Assembly (NCBI RefSeq): GCF_000949455.1 | Contig: NZ_JXXK01000003.1 | Location: 1-64,000, forward strand | DNA: 64,000 bases | Reading direction: 5' to 3' | Source: Ruthenibacterium lactatiformans | GTDB taxonomy: Bacteria > Bacillota > Clostridia > Oscillospirales > Ruminococcaceae | Part shown: piece by piece, positions 8,306 through 17,236 of the stretch | How the letters are laid out: each line of letters opens with the position of its first letter | Numbering within the stretch: position 1 is the stretch's first letter | The notes under the pieces: model-generated | Database searches by the model: none | What the model saw: only the letters and a program-made list of their open reading frames with translations | What the model was told of the DNA's origin: nothing | Program-made: the position numbers and the translations under genes

Positions 8306-10123
8306 ATGCCCGTGACCATTTTCAACAGCCAGGACACTTTTTACAAGACCCCTTTCGGTGCGGTCCGCGCCGGAGAGACCGTTGCCTTTACGCTGACGGT
8401 TCCCGTGGAGTTCGGCTGCACCACACCCTATCTGCTTTTCAACAGGGACGGCGAACAGCCGTCCCTGTTCCCGCTCCAAAAACAATACTTCCGCAACGGT
8501 ATGGACGTGTTCTCCACTACGATACAGCCGCAGGAGCCAGGGCTCTATTTCTATTATTTTGACCTTTACACCGGCTACCGCAAACTATACGCCGGGCAGC
8601 TTGGCGAGGCATATGTTACAACAGGCGACGGCGAGGCCTGGCAGCTGACGGTATACGAAAAGGATTTTCAGACTCCAAGCCATCTGCGCGGCGGCGTCAT
8701 TTACCAGATCTTTCCGGACCGCTTCTTTGAAAGCAACCCTCATGCTACCATGCCCTATGCCGACCGCATCTACCGCCCGGACAAGCGCAGTGAACCCTAT
8801 TTCTGGCCAAACGAACAGCATGAGGGCTATTTGAACATGGACTATTACGGCGGAGACCTGCCTGGCATCCGCAAAAAGCTGACGTACCTCGCCAGCCTTG
8901 GTGTGACATGCATCTACCTCAACCCCATCTTCGAAGCCCACGCCAACCACCGTTACAACACCGCGGACTACCGCAAGGTGGACCCGGTTCTGGGGACCAA
9001 CGAGGATTTTGCAGAGCTGTGCCGCGCCGCCAAAGCCCGCGGCATCGACGTCGTGCTGGACGGCGTGTTCAGCCACACCGGTTCGGATTCCGTCTACTTC
9101 AACCGCGAGGGCCGCTACGCCTCCTTCGGCGCATGGCAGGGACCGGACAGCCCGTACCGCCGCTGGTACGATTTTTCACCGAACTATCCCCACGGCTACC
9201 GCTGCTGGTGGGGCTTTGAAACGCTGCCCGAGGTGAATGAAGAGGACCGCTCCTACCGTGAGTTCATCTGCGGGGAGGGCGGCGTCATCGACTATTGGCT
9301 CGGCCTGGGGGCTTCCGGCTTTCGCCTGGATGTGGCCGACGAGCTGCCCGATGATTTTATTGAGGAGATCCGCCGCGCCGTCAAGCGTCACGGCAGCGAA
9401 AAATATCTGCTGGGCGAAGTGTGGGAGGACGCCACCAACAAGTGGAGCTACGGCCGCCGCCGCACCTACCTGCTGGGAAAAGGCCTGGATGCGGTAATGA
9501 ATTATCCGTTCAAGGACGCTACGCTGGCTTTTGTGAAAGGCGGCGACGCCCGCACAGCCGCCCACGACATCATGCGTATCTGCGAGCACTACCCCGCCCC
9601 GGCACTGCATGTGCTGATGAACTTCATGTCCACCCACGATACCGTGCGCGCCATTACCGCCATCGCGGGCGAGAGCTGCGAGGGCCGTGACCGATACTGG
9701 CAGAGCGCGCGCCGCCTGACGCCCGAGCAGTATGAAAACGGCCGCCGCCTGATGACGCTGGCCTATGCGATGATCTTTACGCTGCCGGGCATCCCCAGCA
9801 TCTACTATGGCGACGAGATCGGCATGCAGGGATACAAGGACCCGTTCAACCGTGCCTTTTTCGATTGGGAAAGCCGGGAAACGCGCATCCGCCCCGTGCT
9901 GCAAAACCTTGCCGCCCTGCGCAAAAGCTGCCCCGCTTTTGCCGACGGAACGCTGGCCGTCACCCAGGCACAGGGCGGCGTGCTGTGCTACGAGCGCCGC
10001 GCCGAAGCCGCCGTGGCTGCCGTGTGCATCAACCGGACCGAACAGCAGGTGCGCACCGTGCTTCTGGGACGTACCGTCGAAGTGCAGCCCTGCAGCTTTG
10101 CCGTTGTGACCGACCCGGAATGA
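8306..10123 (+). CDS. Glycoside hydrolase family 13 alpha-glucan hydrolase
   Basis: A cytosolic (no signal peptide) alpha-amylase/neopullulanase/cyclodextrinase-type enzyme acting with glgP on glucans. An N-terminal beta-sandwich (about 1-120) precedes the (beta/alpha)8 barrel that begins at GVIYQIFPDRFF. GH13 regions are clear: DGVFSHTG, GFRLDVADELP with nucleophile Asp342, LLGEVWEDA with acid/base Glu371, and FMSTHDT with Asp445. The start is taken at 8306 because GGGAG lies 8 nt upstream; an ATG at 8291 has no ribosome site. Exact substrate preference cannot be read from sequence. Ends at a strong terminator. Confidence 0.9.
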   Translation: MPVTIFNSQDTFYKTPFGAVRAGETVAFTLTVPVEFGCTTPYLLFNRDGEQPSLFPLQKQYFRNGMDVFSTTIQPQEPGLYFYYFDLYTGYRKLYAGQLGEAYVTTGDGEAWQLTVYEKDFQTPSHLRGGVIYQIFPDRFFESNPHATMPYADRIYRPDKRSEPYFWPNEQHEGYLNMDYYGGDLPGIRKKLTYLASLGVTCIYLNPIFEAHANHRYNTADYRKVDPVLGTNEDFAELCRAAKARGIDVVLDGVFSHTGSDSVYFNREGRYASFGAWQGPDSPYRRWYDFSPNYPHGYRCWWGFETLPEVNEEDRSYREFICGEGGVIDYWLGLGASGFRLDVADELPDDFIEEIRRAVKRHGSEKYLLGEVWEDATNKWSYGRRRTYLLGKGLDAVMNYPFKDATLAFVKGGDARTAAHDIMRICEHYPAPALHVLMNFMSTHDTVRAITAIAGESCEGRDRYWQSARRLTPEQYENGRRLMTLAYAMIFTLPGIPSIYYGDEIGMQGYKDPFNRAFFDWESRETRIRPVLQNLAALRKSCPAFADGTLAVTQAQGGVLCYERRAEAAVAAVCINRTEQQVRTVLLGRTVEVQPCSFAVVTDPE

Positions 10124-10152
10124 GCTTTTCACAATACATCCGGCCTCATAAT

Positions 10153-10195
10153 ATGCAAAAACCGCGTTAGGGAAAACCTGACGCGGTTTTTGCAT
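10153..10195. terminator. Bidirectional terminator
   Basis: Near-perfect dyad ATGCAAAAACCGCGT / ACGCGGTTTTTGCAT with T and A runs on either side. It separates the convergent GH13 gene and the zinc-ribbon gene. Confidence 0.88.
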
Positions 10196-10215
10196 TTGCC
10201 CTGCTCCGTTCATCC

Positions 10216-11703
10216 TCAGCCCGGCGTGCCCCGGGTAAAGGACTGCTCGGCGCGCAGCGTGCCAGAGCCGTCGTACCAGCGCGCGGTGAGCGCGTTGCCT
10301 GTCTCGTCCAACACGAACACGATGTAGGAGCCGTCGTCCTGCACCCAGCATTGTACGCCTCCGTCCATCATCGTGCCCAGCGTATAATCGGTTCCGTCAA
10401 AAAAAGATTCATCCAGCAGAACGGCCCCGCCTGCGCCATCTACCCACGCGCCGCGCATCTGCCGCGCCAGCGACGGCTCTTCCGGAGCGTTTTCACCGTA
10501 CAGCTCCAGCAGCAGCGCACTGCGCTCCTCGTCCCAGAAGGTATAACAGCCATCCGCTGTCGGGTCCTCGCCGTTCAGATACGAATAAAAATCCACGACC
10601 CACGTGTATGTGTCCGACACTGCAAACACGCACACCAGCACTGTATCACCCATAATCCATGAGGCGTCGGCGTATTCGGTGCCGTCGGCGTCCGGCTCGT
10701 AATCCGTGTACCATTGTACATCCTCGGCCGCCGCAAACAGCTCGTCCAGTGTGCGGGCGTCGCTGTAAAACAGGTGTGAACCGCGCAGCCGTTCTTCCAG
10801 CGTGCCGCCCGCGGCCTGTGCGGGGATATAGCCGTTGAGCAAAGCCTGGTCGCTGCCCTCGCCCCAGTGCGCTTCCAGCGCATCCGATACCGCCGCTCCG
10901 TAATGCTCCGTGCCGTAGGTGGCGTTGTCATCCGGCAGCGCCTGCGGCACGCTCTGTGCATAAGGCAGCGTGCCCGGTGCCTGATGTTGCTGCGCATCCT
11001 GCATGGCGGCGGGAAGCAGCGCTGCGACCAGCGCCACAACGGCGATGATATAAACGCCCACCCAGGCTGCCGCTCCGCCGACGACTGCGCCCGTATGCGC
11101 CGGAACGGCCGGATCACCGTGCTGCTGCTCAAAATACCGGCGGTTAAAGGTCACGCCGTTGTAAATGCTCAGTGCAATGCCCCAGACGCTCACGCCCAGG
11201 GACAGCAGCAGGATCGCGGCGATCCACACGAAAAACGCCTGCGTCGGCTCTGCGGCCCGGCCGCCGTAGCCGGCCAGCTCCACACACAGCTTTCCAAAAA
11301 AGGAAAGGCTCACGCCCAGCACGGCCAGCAGCGCCAGCCAATAGGGCAGATATGTGCGCGCAAACCGTTTGTAACAGCCGCGGTAAAGCTGATGGAACGG
11401 CCCCAGAAAGAATGCCGCCGCATTGAAGCGGCCTCTTCCGCCCGCAGCGATGTCTGCAAATTCCCGTGCGTAATAGGGCGAAACGACCCGGCCCAGCCCG
11501 GCGCCGGGTTGGAGCATGCCGTAGACACAGCCCTCCGCTTCCTGCGGGGAATACCTCTGTACAGGCGCGCTGTATGCGCCCTGCGGCGCATATGCGGGCT
11601 GCACCGGCCGCGCCTGCTGCTCCGGCGGCTCCACGCGCCCACCGCAGTTTGGGCAGTATTCGTACCCGTCCTTCAGCCTTTGTCCGCAATATCTGCATTC
11701 CAT
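10216..11703 (-). CDS. Zinc-ribbon membrane protein of unknown function
   Basis: A 495-residue protein. Residues 3-20 are a zinc ribbon (CRYCGQRLKDGYEYCPNCG), then a Pro/Gln/Ala-rich linker, then a DUF2628-like membrane region with three hydrophobic helices (about 118-140, 155-180, 208-232) and a positively charged loop containing FNAAAFFLGPFHQLYRG. The C-terminal half is soluble, Asp/Glu/Trp/Tyr rich and presumably extracytoplasmic. I do not recognise a specific function; proteins of this shape are often envelope or stress sensors. It has its own promoter and a terminator after it, so it is monocistronic. Confidence 0.65.
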   Translation of the reverse strand: MECRYCGQRLKDGYEYCPNCGGRVEPPEQQARPVQPAYAPQGAYSAPVQRYSPQEAEGCVYGMLQPGAGLGRVVSPYYAREFADIAAGGRGRFNAAAFFLGPFHQLYRGCYKRFARTYLPYWLALLAVLGVSLSFFGKLCVELAGYGGRAAEPTQAFFVWIAAILLLSLGVSVWGIALSIYNGVTFNRRYFEQQHGDPAVPAHTGAVVGGAAAWVGVYIIAVVALVAALLPAAMQDAQQHQAPGTLPYAQSVPQALPDDNATYGTEHYGAAVSDALEAHWGEGSDQALLNGYIPAQAAGGTLEERLRGSHLFYSDARTLDELFAAAEDVQWYTDYEPDADGTEYADASWIMGDTVLVCVFAVSDTYTWVVDFYSYLNGEDPTADGCYTFWDEERSALLLELYGENAPEEPSLARQMRGAWVDGAGGAVLLDESFFDGTDYTLGTMMDGGVQCWVQDDGSYIVFVLDETGNALTARWYDGSGTLRAEQSFTRGTPG

Positions 11704-11801
11704 TTTTATGCCTCCCGTGCGCCGGGCCGCGGTGCCCTTTGTTCACAGATTTCCTGTTTTTGAAAGTTTTCTCGCCCAAACGCCGTATAATTCTAGAAGA
11801 T

Positions 11802-11830
11802 ATTATATACTACGCCGTGCACCGCCGCAA
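11802..11830 (-). promoter_or_regulatory. Promoter of the zinc-ribbon gene
   Basis: Minus strand: -35 TTGCGG (11830-11825), 17-bp spacer, -10 TATAAT (11807-11802), about 100 bp before the start codon. Confidence 0.65.
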
Positions 11831-12063
11831 GCCGCCGGTTGCTGCGGCGCGCGGGAGCGCCTGCGCGAGAACCGTTGAAAGCATTCCGCATGCCTGCCGG
11901 GCCCCCGGCGGCCTATATAAATAGGTATAAAAGCGCCTGGCGGGCCGGTTTTCGGGCGGCGCGGCCCGGCCTCGCCCGGCGTTCCCCGGGTTTGATTGGG
12001 GCAGTAGCTTTGAAAAAAACGCCCCCCAAGGCCAAAACCGGGCGAAACCGGCTTTTTTTGGAC

Positions 12064-12094
12064 TTTGTCAATCCTTTGACAAATATGGTACAAT
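12064..12094 (+). promoter_or_regulatory. nfeD/SPFH operon promoter with an operator-like dyad
   Basis: -35 TTGTCA (12065-12070), 18-bp spacer, -10 TACAAT (12089-12094). A perfect 8-bp inverted repeat, TTTGTCAA (12064-12071) and TTGACAAA (12076-12083) with a 4-bp spacer, covers the -35 box and part of the spacer, a good position for a repressor site. Confidence 0.65.
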
Positions 12095-12259
12095 AAGAGC
12101 AAGCAGAAACCCAAACGGCACAGCCAAAAGCCCGGCTTGGCTTCTGCGGCGAAGGTCGACCGGACACCCGGCCGCAGCGTACGCCCGTACATGGTGCGCG
12201 GCGCGGCGGCAACCACGGCTGCGTTACACGGACGCGGCAGAAAGGCAGGTAAACACATT

Positions 12260-12706
12260 ATGGCATTTACAATTTCTTCCCTGGTCTGGCTGATACTGCT
12301 CATCGCGTTCGTCGTCGTGGAGGCGCTGACGGTGAGCCTTGTCAGCATCTGGTTTGCCGCCGGGGCGGTGGCTGCGCTCATCGTCTCGGGGTTCACTTCC
12401 TCGTGGCTGGTGCAGTTCGCGGTGTTTGCGGTGGTAAGCGCCGTGGCCCTGGCCGCGACGCGCCCGCTGGTGAAAAAGCGCATGACCGCGCGCCGTGTGC
12501 CCACCAACGCGGACATCAACGTCGGCCGCAAGGCACAGGTTCTCGTTGAGGTCACGCCCGACGTTACGGGCCGTGTACGGCTGGACGGCGTGGACTGGAA
12601 CGCCCGCAGCGAACAAACCATTCCCGCGGGCTCCCTGTGCGTGGTGCTGAGCGTGGACGGCGCAACGCTGACCGTGCGCCCCGACACCGCCACTGCGGCG
12701 GTATGA
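12260..12706 (+). CDS. NfeD family membrane protein
   Basis: A 148-residue short NfeD (truncated type without the ClpP-like protease). Three membrane helices occupy about residues 6-28, 31-48 and 50-68; the C-terminal part (about 85-145) is the NfeD OB-fold, with the typical GRVRLDGVDWNARS stretch. The ATG at 12260 follows AAAGGCAGG; upstream in-frame ATGs would add an unlikely leader. NfeD proteins are partners of SPFH proteins and here two of these follow immediately, so a membrane-microdomain operon is inferred. Confidence 0.88.
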   Translation: MAFTISSLVWLILLIAFVVVEALTVSLVSIWFAAGAVAALIVSGFTSSWLVQFAVFAVVSAVALAATRPLVKKRMTARRVPTNADINVGRKAQVLVEVTPDVTGRVRLDGVDWNARSEQTIPAGSLCVVLSVDGATLTVRPDTATAAV

Positions 12707-12770
12707 CCCCCTGTATTCTGTTTCCGTCTTGACGGAACGTATAAAACACCCAATTTAAAGGAGGACTATC

Positions 12771-13661
12771 ATGCTGATTCTGTTTCTGATTCTAATTGTG
12801 CTGGCGCTCGTGATCCTCATCGCGAACATCGCCATCGTTCCCCAGGCTTATTCCTATGTTGTAGAGCGCCTGGGCGTGTACTATACCACATGGGAGGCAG
12901 GCTTCCATTTCAAAACGCCGTTTGTCACGCGCATCGCCAAAAAAGTCTCCCTCAAGGAGCAGGTCGTGGACTTTAAGCCCCAGCCTGTGATCACCCGCGA
13001 TAACGTGACCATGCAGATCGACACCGTGGTGTTCTTCCAGATCACCGACCCGAAGCTGTTTACCTACGGCGTGGAGCGCCCGCTCTCCGCCATTGAGAAC
13101 CTGTCCGCCACCACGCTGCGCAACATCATCGGCGACATGGAGCTGGACCACACCCTCACCAGCCGTGACACCATCAACACCAAGATCACGGCCATTCTGG
13201 ACGAAGCCACCGACAAATGGGGCATCAAGGTGAACCGCGTCGAAGTGAAAAACATCATCCCGCCAGCAGAGATTCAGGACGCCATGGAAAAGCAGATGAA
13301 GGCGGAACGCCAGCGCCGTGAGAGCATCCTGCGCGCCGAGGGCGAAAAGAAGAGCGCCATCCTTGTGGCCGAAGGCGAAAAAGAAAGCGCTATCCTGCGT
13401 GCCGACGCCGTGCGCGAGCAGCGCATCCGCGAGGCCGAAGGTGAAGCACAGGCGCTGATGACCGTTCAGAAGGCCCTGGCCGATTCCATCCGCCTGCTGA
13501 ACGACGCGGCCCCCACCGACAAGGTGCTGGCCATCAAGAGCCTGGAAGCCCTGCAGAAGGTTGCCGACGGCAAGGCCACGAAGCTCATCATTCCCAGCGA
13601 GATCCAGAACCTGACCGGCCTGCTGGCTGCGGCCAAGGAGACCGTGACCGACGCGAAATAA
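12771..13661 (+). CDS. SPFH/Band 7 protein (stomatin/paraslipin type)
   Basis: A 296-residue membrane-anchored SPFH protein: an N-terminal hydrophobic helix (1-20), Band 7 domain (about 22-175; ERLGVYYTTWEAGFHFKTPF, ITRDNVTMQIDTVVFFQI, MELDHTLTSRDTIN) and a coiled-coil tail with repeated AEGEK/ESAILRA units, ending in a short hydrophobic stretch. AAAGGAGG precedes the ATG. Such proteins scaffold membrane domains and often pair with NfeD, the gene directly upstream (64 bp). Confidence 0.92.
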   Translation: MLILFLILIVLALVILIANIAIVPQAYSYVVERLGVYYTTWEAGFHFKTPFVTRIAKKVSLKEQVVDFKPQPVITRDNVTMQIDTVVFFQITDPKLFTYGVERPLSAIENLSATTLRNIIGDMELDHTLTSRDTINTKITAILDEATDKWGIKVNRVEVKNIIPPAEIQDAMEKQMKAERQRRESILRAEGEKKSAILVAEGEKESAILRADAVREQRIREAEGEAQALMTVQKALADSIRLLNDAAPTDKVLAIKSLEALQKVADGKATKLIIPSEIQNLTGLLAAAKETVTDAK

Positions 13662-13803
13662 CGCGCCGGGGCCCAAAGCATCGTAAGCCCGGATCACGGG
13701 GCGGCGCGGTGTGCGCGCGGAAAAGTGCACGCACCGCGCCCTTTTTGTACCCGGAACCGGTTTTCACTTTCATCCAATGCACCAAAAGAGGAGGTTTTTT
13801 GCT

Positions 13804-15291
13804 GTGATCGTATGGATCATTGCGGCCGTTGCCGTACTGTTCATCGTGCTGGTCTTCGTCACGGGCTACGTAAAAGCGTCCCCGGACACCGCTTACATCA
13901 TCTCGGGCCTGCGCAAAACGCCGAAGGTCCTCATCGGCAAGGCGGGCGTCAAAATACCGTTTTTTGAAAAAAAGGACGAGCTGAGCCTGCAGCTCATCCC
14001 CATCGACGTCAAAACATCCAGCGCCGTGCCTACGGCGGATTACATCAACATCAAGGTGGACGCCGCCGTCAATGTGAAGATCAGCGATACGCCCGACCTG
14101 CTGAACCTCGCGGCACAGAACTTTCTGAACCGCAAGGTAGACTACATTGCCAGCGTGGCCCGTGAGGTTCTGGAGGGCAACATGCGCGAGATCGTGGGCA
14201 AAATGGAGCTGCAGGAGATGGTTTCCGACCGCCAGAAATTCGCCAACCTGGTGAAAGAAAACGCCGAGCCGGACCTGGCCGCCATGGGCCTTGACATCGT
14301 CAGCTTCAACGTACAGAACTTCGTGGACGACAGCGCCGTCATCGAGAACCTGGGTGTGGACAATATCGTCAAGATCCAGAAAAACGCGGCCATTTCCCGC
14401 GCCGTGAGTGAGAAAGAGATCGCCAAGGCACGCGCCATCGCCCAGAAGGAAGCCAACGACGCCGAGGTCGCCGCCGCACAGGAGATCGCGGAGAAAAAGA
14501 CGGAGCTTGCCATCCGGCAGGCCGAGCTGCAGAAGGCCACCGACACCAAAAAGGCCGAGGCCGACGCGGCGTACCGCATCCAGGAGGAGCAGCAGCGCAA
14601 ATCCATTGAGATCACCACGGCTGAAGCCAACATCGCCAAGCAGGAGAAGGAGATCCTGCTCAAGCAGAAGGAAGCCGAGGTCATGGAGCAGTCCCTGGAT
14701 GCCCAGGTACGGAAAAAGGCCGAAGCCGAGCGCTTTGCCCGCCAGCAGAAGGCAGACGCCGAGCTGTACGAGCGCCAGCGCGAGGCGGAGGCCAAAAAAT
14801 ACGAGCAGGAACAGCAGGCCGAGGCTATGAAGGTACAGGCCGAGGCTGAAAAATTCGCCCGTGCCCAGGAAGCTGAGGGCATCCGCGCCAAGGGGCTGGC
14901 TGAGGCGGAGGCCATCCGTGCCAAAGCTGTGGCGGAGGCCGAGGGCATTGAGAAAAAAGCCGAAGCCATGACGAAGATGGGCAAGGCCGCCGTGCTGGAG
15001 ATGTATTTCAACGCCCTGCCCGACGTGGTGAAAAACGCCGCCGAGCCGCTGACGAAAGTGGATAAAATCACCATGTACGGCGACGGCAACAGCGCCAAGC
15101 TGACACGGGACATCATGCAGACCGTTACCCAGGTGACGGACGGCCTGAAAGAGAGCACCGGCGTGGACCTGCAGAGCGTGCTTTCCGGCTTTTTGGGCGG
15201 CAAGCTCGCGGATGCCGCCCAGCCCGCGCCCGCCGCACCGTCCAAGCCTCCCCGCGCCCCGAAGCAGAACGCCGGCACACCGGCCGAATAA
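13804..15291 (+). CDS. Flotillin-like SPFH protein
   Basis: A 495-residue flotillin/YqiK-type protein: one N-terminal membrane helix, SPFH domain (about 25-200), then a very long Ala/Glu/Lys/Gln coiled coil (about 200-400) with repeated AEAEKFARAQEAEGI-like units, and a C-terminal oligomerisation region ending in a Pro/Ala-rich tail (AAPSKPPRAP). The start is taken as GTG at 13804 because AAAGAGGAGG lies just upstream; the in-frame ATGs at 13777 and 13711 put that site inside the gene. It is the third gene of the NfeD-SPFH-flotillin cluster. Confidence 0.88.
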   Translation: MIVWIIAAVAVLFIVLVFVTGYVKASPDTAYIISGLRKTPKVLIGKAGVKIPFFEKKDELSLQLIPIDVKTSSAVPTADYINIKVDAAVNVKISDTPDLLNLAAQNFLNRKVDYIASVAREVLEGNMREIVGKMELQEMVSDRQKFANLVKENAEPDLAAMGLDIVSFNVQNFVDDSAVIENLGVDNIVKIQKNAAISRAVSEKEIAKARAIAQKEANDAEVAAAQEIAEKKTELAIRQAELQKATDTKKAEADAAYRIQEEQQRKSIEITTAEANIAKQEKEILLKQKEAEVMEQSLDAQVRKKAEAERFARQQKADAELYERQREAEAKKYEQEQQAEAMKVQAEAEKFARAQEAEGIRAKGLAEAEAIRAKAVAEAEGIEKKAEAMTKMGKAAVLEMYFNALPDVVKNAAEPLTKVDKITMYGDGNSAKLTRDIMQTVTQVTDGLKESTGVDLQSVLSGFLGGKLADAAQPAPAAPSKPPRAPKQNAGTPAE

Positions 15292-15306
15292 CGCGCTCCG
15301 CTCTTT

Positions 15307-15342
15307 CCCCGCGCCTATCCGGCGCGGGGACTTCTGTTTTTC
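15307..15342 (+). terminator. Terminator after the flotillin gene
   Basis: A 9-bp stem (CCCCGCGCC / GGCGCGGGG, 5-nt loop) is followed after a few bases by TGTTTTTC. Confidence 0.65.
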
Positions 15343-15409
15343 GGCTCCGCTTGTGCCCTTTCGCCCAAACACACGGATAAAAACATCGAAAAATCGGCAA
15401 AAATGCACA

Positions 15410-15438
15410 TTGTAATTGTCACGGTATTTCGGTAGAAT
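15410..15438 (+). promoter_or_regulatory. Promoter upstream of the purine riboswitch
   Basis: -35 TTGTAA (15410-15415), 17-bp spacer, -10 TAGAAT (15433-15438). The predicted start is about 25 nt before the aptamer. Confidence 0.7.
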
Positions 15439-15468
15439 AAAAACGTATTCTTCACAGTTTGTTAACAT

Positions 15469-15543
15469 GTTTCAATATAACGCCGGCGATATGGGCCGGC
15501 AGTCTCTACCGGGCAAGCCGTAAACCGTCCCGACTATTGAAAC
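15469..15543 (+). ncRNA. Purine (guanine-type) riboswitch aptamer
   Basis: P1 is a perfect 9-bp helix, GTTTCAATA (15469-15477) with TATTGAAAC (15535-15543). Between them lie the conserved elements TATAAC, GATATGG, AGTCTCTACC, CCGTAAA and CGACTA in canonical order and spacing. The base before GACTA is a C, the specificity position that in this family marks guanine/hypoxanthine rather than adenine. It precedes a purine permease, as in Bacillus pbuG. Recognised by motif from known family consensus. Confidence 0.95.
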
Positions 15544-15575
15544 AGCACGCCGCAGCTCTGCGGCCTTTGCTGTTT
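15540..15575 (+). promoter_or_regulatory. Riboswitch expression platform hairpin
   Basis: AAACAGCA (15540-15547) pairs with TGCTGTTT (15568-15575), with an inner CCGCAG/CTGCGG stem. Its 5' arm shares bases with the 3' arm of aptamer P1, so the two helices exclude each other. Confidence 0.65.
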
Positions 15576-15578
15576 TAT

Positions 15579-15608
15579 GGCGGGCTCGTTTGCCCGCCTT
15601 TTTCTTTT
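15579..15608 (+). terminator. Riboswitch-associated intrinsic terminator
   Basis: GGCGGGC / GCCCGCC (7 bp, 6-nt loop) followed by TTTTTCTTTT, located 54 nt before the permease start. Expected to stop transcription when purine is bound. Confidence 0.8.
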
Positions 15609-15661
15609 GTTGCGAACGGGGACGTCCCTGTTTCAGCTTAAAATTACCGAGGAGGAATATC

Positions 15662-17020
15662 ATGGAAAAGCTCTTTCATCTGAAAGAAAACGGTACCAAC
15701 GTGAAGACCGAAGTCATGGCTGGTATCACCACGTTCCTTGCGATGGCGTACATCCTGGCCGTGAACCCCAGCATGCTGGGCGACGCGGGCATGAACAGCC
15801 AGGGCGTCTTTATGGCGACTGCCCTTGCGGCGGCGGTGGCCACCATCGTGATGGCCCTTCTGGCCAACTATCCCATCGCGCTGGCTTCCGGCATGGGCCT
15901 GAACGCCTATTTTGCCTACACCATCTGCCTGGGCGAGCTGGCGGACCAGGCCAATCCCTGGCAGATCGCCCTCACCGCCATCCTGGTGGAAGGCATTATC
16001 TTCATCATTCTTTCCGCGTTCAAGTTCCGTGAGACGCTGGTCAACTGCATCCCCGAGAACCTGAAATACGGCATCACCACGGGCATCGGCCTGTTCATCA
16101 CATTCATCGGCCTGCAGAACGCCGGCATCGCCGCGGCGGACGCCTCCACGAAGGTGGCTCTGGGCGACATCGCCCAGCCGCAGGTCGCGCTCGCGCTCAT
16201 CGGCGTGATCATCATCGGCCTGATGCTGTACTTCAATGTCAAGGGCGCCATTCTCTGGGGCATCCTCATCACGTGGGGGCTGGGCATCATTGCGCAGTTC
16301 ACGGGCTGGTATGCGGTGAACCCCGAGGCCGGCGTGTATTCGCTGCTGCCCTCCGGCTCGTTCCTGCCCAACTTTGCGGCGCTGGGCGACACCGCGTTCA
16401 AATTCGACTTCAGCTTCATGCTGAACAACACCGTTGAATTTGCAGTTATCGTGTTCGCGTTCCTGTTCGTTGACCTGTTCGACACCGTGGGCACGCTCAT
16501 CGGCGTTGCCGCAAAGGGCAACATGCTGGATAAGGACGGCAAGCTGCCCCGCGTGGGCCGCGCTTTGATGGCCGACGCCATCGGCACCGTGGCGGGCGCC
16601 TGCCTGGGCACCTCCACCGTCACCAGCTATGTGGAAAGCTCCGCCGGCGTGGCCGAGGGCGGCCGCACGGGCCTCACCTCTCTCACCACGGCCGCGATGT
16701 TCATCCTCTCGCTGTTCCTGTGGCCCGTGTTCGGCGCCATCCCCAGCTTCGCCACTGCTCCGGCGCTCATCATCGTGGGCCTGTTCATGATGTCCAGCGT
16801 GCTGAAGGTGAAGTTCGAGGGCGATATGGCCGACGTGCTGGGCGCTTTTGTGGCCATCATCATGATGCCGTTCACCTATTCCATCGCCAACGGCATCATG
16901 TTCGGCATCCTGACATGGATGTTCCTGAAGATCTTCCGCGGCAAGGTCAAGGACATCCACCCCGTGATGTGGGTCGTGTTCGCGCTGTTCGTGCTGCGCA
17001 TCGTCACGCTCTGCTTCTAA
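15662..17020 (+). CDS. pbuG: Guanine/hypoxanthine permease, NCS2 AzgA-like family
   Basis: A 452-residue polytopic transporter. The opening KTEVMAGITTFLAMAYILAVNP, GMGLNAYFAYT, ENLKYGITTGIGLFI, the FVDLFDTVGTLIGVA block and GTSTVTSYVESSAGVAEGGRTGL are hallmarks of the AzgA subgroup of nucleobase permeases, which import guanine, hypoxanthine or adenine with protons. GAGGAGG sits 7 nt before ATG 15662. The guanine-type riboswitch and terminator in its leader support purine-repressed uptake. A terminator follows, so it is monocistronic. Confidence 0.94.
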   Translation: MEKLFHLKENGTNVKTEVMAGITTFLAMAYILAVNPSMLGDAGMNSQGVFMATALAAAVATIVMALLANYPIALASGMGLNAYFAYTICLGELADQANPWQIALTAILVEGIIFIILSAFKFRETLVNCIPENLKYGITTGIGLFITFIGLQNAGIAAADASTKVALGDIAQPQVALALIGVIIIGLMLYFNVKGAILWGILITWGLGIIAQFTGWYAVNPEAGVYSLLPSGSFLPNFAALGDTAFKFDFSFMLNNTVEFAVIVFAFLFVDLFDTVGTLIGVAAKGNMLDKDGKLPRVGRALMADAIGTVAGACLGTSTVTSYVESSAGVAEGGRTGLTSLTTAAMFILSLFLWPVFGAIPSFATAPALIIVGLFMMSSVLKVKFEGDMADVLGAFVAIIMMPFTYSIANGIMFGILTWMFLKIFRGKVKDIHPVMWVVFALFVLRIVTLCF

Positions 17021-17035
17021 AATTCAGGCACTTTT

Positions 17036-17064
17036 CGCCCCGGCTTTGCGCCGGGGCGTTTTTT
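17036..17064 (+). terminator. Terminator after pbuG
   Basis: CGCCCCGGC / GCCGGGGCG (9 bp, 5-nt loop) followed by TTTTTTG. Confidence 0.88.
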
Positions 17065-17131
17065 GTGCATTACAGCCCGTTTGCATGCAGTTTGCACGCG
17101 CCGATTTGTTAATTAAATATCAGCCGAATGC

Positions 17132-17160
17132 TTGCGAAAAAGCCGGGAAAATACTATAAT
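17132..17160 (+). promoter_or_regulatory. Promoter of pgk
   Basis: -35 TTGCGA (17132-17137), 17-bp spacer, -10 TATAAT (17155-17160), 76 bp before the pgk start. Confidence 0.75.
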
Positions 17161-17236
17161 AAGAAAAGACGTGGCATATTGCCCGCGCAAGACCGAAAGA
17201 CAATCAAAAAGCCGCAGGAAAGGGAGAGTTACGCAT

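Larger units (their letters stand above)
11704..12259. other. Long divergent intergenic region before nfeD
   Basis: No gene is recognised in this 556-bp interval. It holds the minus-strand promoter of the zinc-ribbon gene, a GC-rich central block (11830-12060) with several short CCGG-type hairpins, the nfeD promoter with a dyad, and a roughly 160-nt nfeD leader with weak hairpins. Confidence 0.6.
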
